A DNA stretch of 64,000 nt, from contig OY365816.1 of NCBI GenBank assembly GCA_959347315.1, positions 28,229,207 to 28,293,206 on the forward strand, read 5' to 3'. Positions 14,369 through 26,300 of the stretch are shown here, piece after piece. The DNA is from Bimastos eiseni. Taxonomy: Eukaryota; Annelida; Clitellata; Crassiclitellata; Lumbricidae. Positions within the stretch are counted from its first letter, which is position 1, and every line of letters begins with the position of its first letter. The translations under genes were made by a program, and so were the position numbers. The notes under the pieces were generated by a model. That model made no database searches. It saw only the letters and a program-made list of their open reading frames with translations, and was not told the DNA's origin.

Positions 14369-17300
14369 GTAATAAGTGAAATTGGTAACTGAACCTTGCT
14401 TATTACTGGGAACACGTGTGAAATGTCCTTTCTTTTCCAAAGCCTTTCTATCTGCATTCAGCCAATAACTTGGTTGCATTCAAATGCTCTTTCCCTCTGA
14501 CCTTTGAAGACCAGTTCTGACCCTCCAGACAACTAACATATATCAATAGTAATCTCTAAATCCCTGGGGAAACTGAGTAACTCAGGGCAAAAAAAGTAAT
14601 AACAATAGTAATAATAATAATAATAGCACAAATAATAATAATAATAAGAATAATAGTAAATCCAATTCCTACCTTCCACTTCTATCCTACTGGCTCCCTG
14701 ATTCTCGGTCGTCATCATCCGCCACTCCTGCCACTGGTACCCCACCCTGTCGCCATGACGATTCGACGCACACTGCCAGAAGCGAATGTGACCGTCTGAA
14801 CAGGCTGTCGAAAGCAGATACGGAGCAAAGCATGCTGGGTAGATCGATGACGAACTCAGATGGCCTGCGGCAACTGTCGCCACGGTGACGGAAACCCCCT
14901 TCGGCAGCGGAAGTAACTGGCAGTAGACCTGGAACAATTGCGAATGTGAACATCGCTTGAGTATTGATTATAGATTACCGAGGAAAAGATTAACATCGGG
15001 AATGTCTCGAGTAAGAAAGTTCAAGTACTAAATTCTAGTTTCTATCGACACAATTTGCCATTTCGAAATGTACTTTACAACATTTTCAGAAACACGGAAA
15101 CCGCGACACATTGGCCATCGCATTCAAATTAACATGAAATAAATTAAGAGCGATTTGTACAAAATGTGATTAAAAATACGCAAAAGTAAGAGGAGACAAA
15201 ACTTGAAAATCGGAATTCAAAACAATATCACATTATTTTAACAATGAACTGCATTTGTTTTTTTGGTCACTTTTGTTCACTCTCGTCAACTGTCACAAAT
15301 TATTAATGGAACTTTGGAATTGTATTAGACTTTGGGTTTTCAGAGTTTTTTTTAACACTTTAATGACGATAGTGTACAAAAATTACATTAGTAAAGTTGT
15401 ACTCCTTTACTAATCAATAATTAATTGTAGCTTGTCATGATTACCTTATCAACATTGATGCTAAACGTAAGCGATGAATCTGGACCGTTCTCTAAGCCAC
15501 GAGTGCCTCGATCATCTAAAACATTCAAAAGTCATTTAACGTAGAGATTATGTGATGTAGTTACATGCAACATGAACACTTAAACTATCAGAACCATAAC
15601 TTAAAACCAAACCAACGACAACAGAATAACCAAAAACCAACCCATCAACAGCATAACTGACCTTGTGAAGCGATAGTAATAAGCCACATGGTTAGAACAG
15701 AATTTCCTTCTGCGACCTGTTCTATGACGACGAGATAGAATCGTTCTTCGAAGTCGTTCAACTTTGGCAGCGGACCAAACGACTTGTTCGAGCGTTCGTT
15801 CGTAGGATGACCGGAAATGAGGAGCTCCTGGAAGACGTGGATGAGCTGGACGCTTTGCCAGTTCTACCATGGAAAAGGACAAGACAATTCAGAACAACAG
15901 AGTCCTCTACTGACAACCACATCATCATTAGGCATGAACCAAGCTATGTACAGAGTATTACGAGTGAGTAGTGCCGAGCGCACATACAAACATGCACACA
16001 CACACATACATACATACACACACATACATACACACATACATACATACAGACACATACATACACACATACACACACATACATACACACATACATACATACA
16101 GATACCATAACCATCGTCACCTGCACAGCGTCGGCGATTGGCTTCAGATCGATCATGCATCCGGGTCGAGAGGTCGACTGAAGGCTGACGACATTCCATA
16201 GATCGCTGATGGCACCATCTGGGGACCGGGCGCCAGAACCAAAACCAGACGACGCAGGGAAGTCGTCTCCGATTGCACTCCCGTTAGAGTTCGATCTCAG
16301 AAACTGAAACAAAGAAGATTGAAAGTACGTAGGTGAACGTACGTAAGTATGTGCATATCCATTCATGAAGGTAAGTGTATCAATGCGATTAGGCATGTAT
16401 GTATGTGTGCGTATGACTGTATATGTACGTGGGTAGCTAAATAAGGGCAACGTACGGTTGGTTTGGTCTGCTTCGTCTGTTGTTCGGCGAGAATGAGTCT
16501 TCCGTCGAGTACCGCCTGATAGATACGGAGGCTGGCTCCATCCGACGCCACAAAGAGAGCGCTCGGCGAATTGCTCACGTTTCCAAGGGTCGAACTGACG
16601 AGTAAAGAAGAACAGACAACAGATATCATCAACTGCAATGTAACTCCTCCAACAACAACAACGACATAAGACAACGTGGGATAGCCTTAGCCACCAGTGA
16701 TGATTCAAATAGAAAAACATTTAAAAATTGCTTGTAAACGTTCTCAGCAGTCTGCGCTTTGTTTTCAATCAATCAAAAAATCAATGAAACTTAATATAGC
16801 GCCCCTTCAAGCTATCGAGAGGTTCTTATAAGGCGCTATGTAAATAGTGTAATACATCTACTCAGAAGCACTCCAAGTTTTAAGTGCTATATCACATTAA
16901 AAAAACACATATCCCAATATTCTCACAGCAGTGTTATCGGCCCATGGGCTGGTTTCAAAATAAATTTGAAACAGTCCTAGCACAAGAAAGTATAAAGTGC
17001 AAAACAGATGAAAATCAACTTTCTCAGCAAATCATCACAACACTACTCACACAGGCAGCAGAGTAGGGAACCAGGCGACTCTTCGGAACGCCAGAGGAAC
17101 CGGGGAGTTGATTCTCGCCAGCTCCACAATCCCACCCGACTTCGACAGTGGCCCGATCGGGGCAACGTGCCAAAGAATGAGTTCGCTGGCACACACATCA
17201 CCCACCGACGATCCACTCGAGTCTCCGGAGATTGCGCTCGCAAATGAGCGATCGGAGCCGCCCGAGTCCGAGCTCTCGTGGTGAGCGGTGGTGAGGAGAA

Positions 17301-20300
17301 GTGGCAAAACCGGGTGACACGCAGACCCATCCGTGTGGAATCGATGCCCGGAGGCGCGGGACACGTGAGACACGTTTACGACGGCGGAAAACTGCGAGCT
17401 CTCTGCGAAGCTGATCTGCCACATGTTGATGGACCCATTGGTGTGTTTTGTCACCATCAGAACGTTTGGGATGAGACAGTTATCGCACCGACCGGATGAG
17501 TTCGTTCCGGTCGCATTAGCCGTCAATCGAGACTTCGACGGAGGATCAAACCTAAGCTCCGACTCGAGTCTAAGCGAGCGGAGTCCGAGTCGGCCATAGT
17601 CGCAGTAGAGCCAGATGTTTGGCTGCATCGTGAGCGCGTCGAAGATTGGAAACGTGTTGGGCATCATTGCCGAGAGGGACACCTTCACCTGGCCGTAGGT
17701 GCCCACAGACAACTCATCTAGATTGTCCACGACCCTGAAAACAGTGCAGACTCAGGAGCTAATGTAATGTAGGAAAGTGTGTGATATGTGTGTTTGTGCA
17801 TTGCAACTACAACTCGGAATCAATCAAATCAATCAAATCAATCAATCAACAAACAGGAGTGAAGACACCCACTCATATAAATTGGCTCATACAAATTTAA
17901 TTATAGTAACATGAAATTTTGTAATGTAGTGATACATTATAATTTAATTTGTAATAAAAAAATGCATAGTACAAAACAAAATATATTACTATAAAATGCA
18001 GACTATAAATTTTTATAGCAATATAAATTTTTATAGTAATAAAAATCTTTCTAGTAATATAGATACTTAGAGTAATGTAAACTTTTATATAAAAATATAA
18101 TTTTAAGGTGATAAAAAACTTTTATAATATAAAAAAGAAGATGGTTTTACCACATGAGCAGGCTGCCATCTAGTGGGTGAACGCCGTACAACATGTCACT
18201 ACCCTGATGCCAGCTGAGCATCAGTTGCTCCACTTTGTGCTCCAGTTGCTCAGTGCTGTTGTCCACCTGCCGTGCAACCGAAAAACAACATAAACATTAG
18301 GCGTTGCACAGAACATAGCCCATTGATGCAGTAAACCATAGAAAAGACAGGGAAAGAGAAAACAAAGAGAGAGAGAGAGAGACAGACATAGAGACAGACT
18401 AAGAGACAGACAGAGAAATACAGAAACAGAGAGGCAATCGAGTGGCAAATACAAGCCCCGCAGACAGGCAATCGAGTCGTTTCCACATACCTTGAAGGTT
18501 TCTTGGTCCGATGGTAGTTCGGTCGTAAAGGTGGATGATCGATTTCCAGCGAACATCGATATATAACTCTTTGTCTTCTGCATCGTTGACGTCAGCTTCT
18601 TTAAACTTTCTGTAACACAAGGTAACATGTAATACGCACCATCAGTTATATAGCCCAATTAGGCAATTGGCAGCATGTTTCATTGTTATCCCATAATCAT
18701 ATATTATCCATCGATGCTCTTTAAGATCATCAACAAAGGTGATGATCCCCTACATGCCTCATTCCATCTCACCATTGCTCTTCTCCCACCCATTAATCTA
18801 TCCATTCAAGACCTCTTTGAATCCATTCATTCAACCATTCATTAACCTATCCAGTAATCTATCCATCAATATATTCACCAATCTATTCACTAACCTATCG
18901 AGCAATCTATCGAGCAATCTATCGAGTACTCCATTCCTTTATCCATCCAATAATCCATTCTTTCCAGCCTTTTTGCATCCATCTAATAATCAATCCACTA
19001 ATCCATCCTGCCTGCCTCTTTCCATTAATCCATCCATCTAGTAATCCATCCATTAATCCCTCCCTCCATTCCTCTGTCCTCCACTGTCCCATTTATCTAC
19101 CCTTTCTTCATCCCTCCCTCTCTTCTTCCCCATCCTCTGATCGCCCCACCATCCATCCGTCCACCGAACTCCCTCCCTCCCTCTCTCCACCCCCAGACCA
19201 TCCTACCATTAATGGCTGGGTCCGATCCAATTGCAGCCAATCCGGGTCTCCTTCCCATCCGTCCTGGGCTGCTGAAGCTGTTACCCATCGCTGAATCCAT
19301 GCTCTCGTGTTCAGCCAACGGAGACCTGTGCGACAACTCGTCGATGACCTTCTCTGCCTCCAGGGTCGCGTGGAACTCCTTGTTATCCAACCAATGGATC
19401 ACAAAGTCAAATGTCTCGTTCTTGGCGTTTCCTAGCGATCCAATCAGTGGAACATCTAGAACGACAGAAACAACATGTGTTGAAACAACGCTTGCCGAAA
19501 CAACACATGTCGTAACAACTCGTGTCGTAACCAAAACATGTGGCCCGTCAAAAGCACCCGGACAAATGCGCCCCGACAATTGCGCCCTGACAAATGCGCC
19601 AAAAAAACGACCAACGAAAGCGCCCCGACATTAGCGCCCCAAAACTATCTCGTACTCTGTAGACAGTCAGGTCTATTATCGTTAGAGAGCGAATTAAATT
19701 GACTACTTTGCAAAATAAATTCTAAATGTGACATCACAATTTCTAGATTGAAGTAACCTATAGCAAAATGTCACAGATATGTGAATATCATTATAAAATT
19801 CAATGCTTCATTAATGTAATCTCCTCAGGAGTCGAATTTACCTGTTGGCAGCCACGTAAGATACCACATTACGTTTTTCATCTAACCTAACCAACGCCGT
19901 CACCTAGTAAAAGAAGGACTAGTCAACCTTATGGCAGATAAGGGTATTGAAGTCGATTCCTCAGCTCTGCACTCCATTGTGTTAACATAACTCTGCACAC
20001 CCCAAGGGGCCATAAAGTAATTTTACCATAACGACATGTGATATGATACAACATGAAGCCTGGTGAAACATACACTTGCAACACGTGTGACTTGTAATGC
20101 ATACAGCATGAATGTAACAATGTAACATGATCAGTAACCTGTAAGGAGGTTGATGCTTGCAGCCAGGTGAAAGTGAAAAGAAGGCACGATTTCTCCACTA
20201 CTGCTGTGGCCACCAAACTTTTGAATGTCTGGAACGCTCAGAGCGCCAATGAGAGAGTTGCTCCCCTGGACCTGAGCAGAAGAGAACTTCTTTCGCTTGT

Positions 20301-23300
20301 GAAATGCATGCCTAAAAAATTGAAGGTTGAAAATACAGTTGAAAGTTGAAAAAACAATCGAAAGTAGAAAACACAATGGAAAGTAGAAAACACAATAGAA
20401 ATTTTATAACACTATGGAAAGTTGAAAACACAATTGAAAGTTGAAAGCACAATGGAAAGTTGAAAACACAATGGAAAGTAGAAAACACAATGGAAATTTT
20501 AAAACCCAATAGAAATTTTAAAACACTATGGAAAGTTGTAAACACATTCAAAAGTTTAGGACACAATCCGATATACAATTGAAAGTTCAAGACATCTACT
20601 CAGAGGTGCTCTTAAGCCATTTGACAGGGCCTAGAACACATACTTTATTCTTGAGATGTGCTGGACAATGCGCTTCTTGCTATGACCAGAAGTCACCATT
20701 GAGCTGGTCGATTCCCTTGGCTCCAACTGCTGGGTATCGAGAAGACCGTCTTCTGGCAAGATGGTCTCACACCACATACGACATATGTTGTCTTTGCATG
20801 AAGTTAGCAAAACGTTTGCAATAGAACCCCTGGGAAAAAAACGCAAACATTCGACACCAAATCTCGGCTGAACTTACCATCTAAATAGCACCATAATGAA
20901 AATTTTAAAGGTGCATCGAGCATACTTGTTACTCAAGTGCTCATAAAAAATGCAAATTCTGGTGTGGCACAACTGAGCAACTAGGATTACAAATTTAAAT
21001 GAACTTCAGAATGTGCCCATGATAGAATGTGCAAAAGAATGCACTTTTGACTCCATTCTGCAGATTGGAACCTGCTTCTGAGTATATCATGTGGACTGGA
21101 ATCTACTTCTAACTAAAACACGTGGACTGAAGAATATTATTCTACCATGTGCACTGGATGCTACTTCGAAATATATCGTCTGGACTAGAACCTATTTCCA
21201 AAGTGCGGGGTGGAATCTACTTCCAAATTAACTGAGTGGATGGAATCCTATTTCTAAGTATACTGTCTGAACTGGAATAATCTCTAAGTTTACTGAGTGA
21301 ACTAGAACCTATTTTAAAGTCTACTTTGTGGCCTGGAACCTACTTCAAAGAATACTGTGTGGACTGGAACCAATTTTGAAGTCCTTTTATTGAATTGGAA
21401 CCGATCTAGTGTGTCTACTCAGTCGCTTTTAGTTCACTATTGTCAATAAAAATAAAGATTGGAACCTATTTCTAAGTCTACTGTGTGGATGGGAACCTAC
21501 TTCTGAAGGTACTTGCTCGTTCTTCTCCAGCTGAATCCTGTGACTGCCCTTGGATGAGCCAGATAGATAAAGTTGAAATAAAGGCGGATATCAGAGGAAT
21601 TCTCCGACCGCAACAACAGTGGAAGACCAGCTGTAAAACGGCAAAACCAACTCAGAACTTCTTCTTCAACCAACAACAACTCAGTATAACAAAATGTAAT
21701 TTAATAAAATGTATTTGAATGCAATGATATTTAACATAAAGTAATTTAATGTGAAGCAATACAACCTGATGACACAAAACTTAATGTGATGGAAATGTAA
21801 CTTTGCACACATAAAAAATGTTCGTAATAATAATAGAATTTTTTAGGTAAGTTCGTATAGAAACATCGAAATATCTCATTAAATGCAATTTAATCTCATA
21901 GAGCATAATGTAATGACATATCCTGTAATCTGACGAAATGTAATCTCAGCTGTAAAGCAACATCATTTAACACTTTAGAGAAGAACTGCATTGATTTCCC
22001 CGTCACTTTTAGTTCACTCTCGTAATCAAAGAGTTAATGTAATGTAATCGAATATCGTGTAAACTGATGTAATACTATCTAATGTAATCCCATGCAATAG
22101 AATACAACCTAATGCAATTTGCAATCAGACAATTAAGAATAGCTCAAACTGCTCCAAGTACATAATATGTGCAGAAAGCAGAAAGGGTTTCTCTAACCTT
22201 TCCGGTCTTCATACCAGATCTTAACCAATCGATCGTTCTAAAATAAAGTACAGATGAGCATAACAATGCATTGATCAAGAACCCGCTAATGATCGAGGAT
22301 CTGTGAATGAAAGACTTCTTTAAACATGGCTTCTTAGTGTTTTCTTAGAGTCTGAGGGATCTTCTCTACCTTGGGCATTTAAAACATAAGTTAATAACCA
22401 AAATGACAACATAAGTAGCATTAGTAAACACAATAATAGTAATCTCAATAATAACACTAGTGCTGAGACAAATAAAAGTAATCAGCATAAAAATATGAGG
22501 TTATTATTATTATTATTTAGAGAATTTATGTATAGCGTTTCTTCAAGGTGACTACTCAGAGACGCTCCCGACACCCACGCGGCCAAATAAAGTAGTCTTA
22601 AGATGAGAGAGGAATGCCTGAGAGGAATGCCTAGGAAAAGAGCGGAGAGTCGATGGGAGGCCATTCCAGATCGGGGGCCTACCACCGAGAAGGCACGGTT
22701 CTGCCTGGTGATGGTGCGTGCAAGTGGAACATACAGGAGGCTTTGCTCAACCGAGCGGAGGGAGCGCAGACCTCGAGCACTAATGGTGGGGCTGCAGAGC
22801 TCAACCAGGTAGGCAGAAGTGAGGCCTAGGAGGCATCGAAAGACTAAGGCAGCTGTTCTATACTCAATTCGCTGCCCGAGGGGAGGACATCTCGCATATT
22901 TTTGGAGACGAGGTAAAATTTGGGTATGCGGCCAATCAGTCTGGCTGCAAAGCGCAGAAGGTAATGGGCAATGTTCCCTCTATGCTGTGCGTACGTGCAT
23001 GCACACATAGGCCTTGGAGCTAGTGCACACAAGAATTTAGTGTGCGCACACAATTGTTTTATAAAGGTATACCTAAATGGAGTCTCCTATCTGGTTGCGG
23101 CATACCCTACTCCAGGAACTTTGGCTTCTTGTCTGATATGTATCCTTATTTAGGTTCAGACAAGGGACTTTTCTTAGGTTATCAGAACTCATCACCACTG
23201 ACTTTTAGATATGATCCTACGGCAATTTAACCATCATTGCATTCAGCTCGGACTAGCGCCCAACAGTGTGAACCATATATAAAATGTTGCACACAAAAAA

Positions 23301-26300
23301 TTCCTTGCACACACTATGTCCAAGAAATTAGAGCAAACATTGTTAAGAGTTAGGGTTAGGCTAGTTATGGGTGTTGCACATACTTCCCCCGCTGTGGCAA
23401 ACAAGAGTCCATCTGAGGAGAACTTGATGTCGACGACCGGATTGGCCAACTCCGACTTCCAGACGCAGGTCCACTCCGTCGTAGGATCGGTCGGGAATTG
23501 GTCCTCGTCTTCTATGAAGAACGATGGTCTGCGTTCGTCGTGACCCCCTCGACCCGGTTCCACGTTCTGCCACATCTCGAGGATGGCCCCAGACGTGAGA
23601 AGACGAGTTCCTAAACAGACGGATAAATATCTATTTATGTATTTATCAATGTATGTATCCACGCGTAGGTCTTTCAGTTGAGCTACGATGCAGAGCAATT
23701 ATGGGTTTCCTGCATTTCACGCCTCTGCTCCTAACGAATGGAATCGATAGCCACTGTCTCTATGTAGCTCAAATACACTTCCTTTGAAAAGCAACTCAAA
23801 AAACACTCTCCTTGGTTTTCAAGGACTTGGAAATCTAATTGCATCTTCTCCTGGCGACTGACTATTCACGCCTCAGATTCACATTTCAGTGTGACCTCAT
23901 GCGCATAAAAAAATTTAATAAATATTAATAATAATAATATGTGTATTTGTATTCATGTATGTTTTCAAGTATCTGTATATGTACATGCATGTATGAATGT
24001 GTGTATGTATAATAATAATATCGCCAATTTATTAAGGCGCCGTAAATGCAGCACTAACCACTACACAACTTTGACATTCATTTATGCATACATATTTTCA
24101 TACTTATACATGTATGCATACATACATACATGCATACATACATACATACATACATACATACATACATGTATACATGTATACATACATGCATACATGCATA
24201 CATACATACATACATATATGCATACATACATACATACATACATACATACATGTATACATGTACAAATATAGATACTTTTCTCAAAATGACAAAAGCAAGC
24301 AGATACCTGCAAAATGATCAGCTGTTGGCTAATAAATGAAGTAGTTAATCGATTAATTCTTAACAACAGTCTGTATGCATACCGCAACTTTTATGATTGT
24401 CTTAAAAGCCCTTGAAATTTTACAACAAAGACATTAGGACATGCAATCACAAATAAAACTGTTCATGCATCTACTTGACACAAGTCAATTATTGGCTCAA
24501 GTGCTCGCATTGTAACTCACGGAGTATTGGGTCGATCCCCGTCATCTGAGACAATACCTTTATAGAGACCTTGAACAACGTCCTTCACCCCTAATCAATC
24601 TCTGCCCAAAGATTCAGATTAACTAACCTTGAAAGTCCAATAAAATCAAAAATAATAACAATAATAATAATAATAATAATATGATGATGATGATGACGAC
24701 GACGATGATGCTTTCATACACTCTGTGGCAAAATAAGTTATCTGCCCATTGAGGCAGAGCCCTGAAGACATTAAAACTGTAGCCGATGCTCTGGCCAGTA
24801 AAAGCGCCAGTTCCTCTTCTCCATGGAAATAATCAGATTTTAAGCAGACGACCGATACTTACCATCCAAGTTCCACTTGAGAGCCAGAATATTGCCCTCG
24901 ATGTCGATGGTACCCGTGTGGTACCACTGATAGTCCAATCTCTGAAATCAGAACTCACAATATCACGTCAACTGCTACACCTTCGCGCAGAAATATCAAG
25001 GCTAGGCAAAAAGAAACAGATGAAAAGAAATGAAAGGTGTTAATGATAGACACATAGAGTATGAATGAGTATTTTATTGCAAGAGTTAATACCAAGCAAA
25101 TCAGCAAGTCCTGGCTTTATATTATAACAGCATATCAAAGAATGATTGAATCTCACTTGAACTCGTGCTAATAAGATCTGAAGTAGCGACCCCCAGAAAT
25201 CCCTTTCCCCAAACAGGAAGTGCTCCTTACATGGCTACTGGTGTGGTGACTCGACAGAGGGGTCGGCTCAAAAATGCAGACTTTCGAACCATAAGAAGCT
25301 GCAATCTAAAGAATAGATATCCACAACAATGTAAACAAAGACAATGATAAACTATAACAACAACAGACACCTCAAGGTAAAACATAATTAATAATAGTTA
25401 ATTAATTAATAATAACAACACCTGTACTTAAAGAGGACAAAAGTCAGACCCCAAAGATCCCATAGTTACCCCGACGATTGTGCTACCATCTGCTGGCGGA
25501 ACATTGAGTGAAACAGATCAATTCGCTAAATTATTAATGGGTTGGTTACGATGTTTCAACAAAGAGACTTAACAATAAATGAATAATTATCATTAGTAAC
25601 AAATCAAATCAAATCATTTTATTTGTGCCCATCATTGTACATAAGTATCACAACATGCTAATCAGCCAGCAGCAAATGGGAAGAAGTGACATAAGACCCA
25701 CTTAGTACGGCCACCCTTACAACAGTTCAGTTCAATGACAACAGTGTGTTATAGACGACACAAGAGTCACAGTTTATAACTAACATCTTAGCTAACATCA
25801 TAATTAATACAATTAACAGTTAATAGCAATGAGGATGATGCTAACAGGTGGTAAGTGACAGAGACAATGGATGAAACGAACCTTTCCGAGGTCGCTGCAG
25901 CAGCTGATGCCGGATACCTCGAGATCCGATCCATCGAGAGGACTCGGAATTATCTGAACGCGCTGGAAGTCGCTGGCAAGAATGACAACGGTTGTTCCCG
26001 TGCCATACGCCTAAACCACAACAACAGACAACGGTTGCAATTATTAATAAAACATTTGCTGTAATGGGTTTCTTGGAGCCAATAATGCGGTGGCCTTACA
26101 GAGCACCACGTCAAGGCTGCAAGAAGTGGTTGGTCCTGGACAGATCCCATGGCAATGTTAATGATGAACGACAATAATAATAAATAGCTCATGCAGACAC
26201 TAAAGGAGTACTATATACGGTTGGACAAATACAACGGTTGCACCGACACTGTATGTCCAAAGGCAGAGCACGATGACAACAGTTGCACTAAAGCATGTCA

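Noticed and set aside
16130..16720. 258-codon minus-strand frame over 15,944-16,720
   Set aside because: It crosses exon 14 in the wrong frame and continues through an intron and the CATA microsatellite. Only exon 15 (16121-16303) within it is in the right frame.
25440..25500. Possible small DMXL exon (minus strand, after CCAGCAG)
   Set aside because: No frame gives DMXL-like sequence, and exon 2 (25882) joins directly in phase to the strongly conserved IAASYG exon at 25231-25305.
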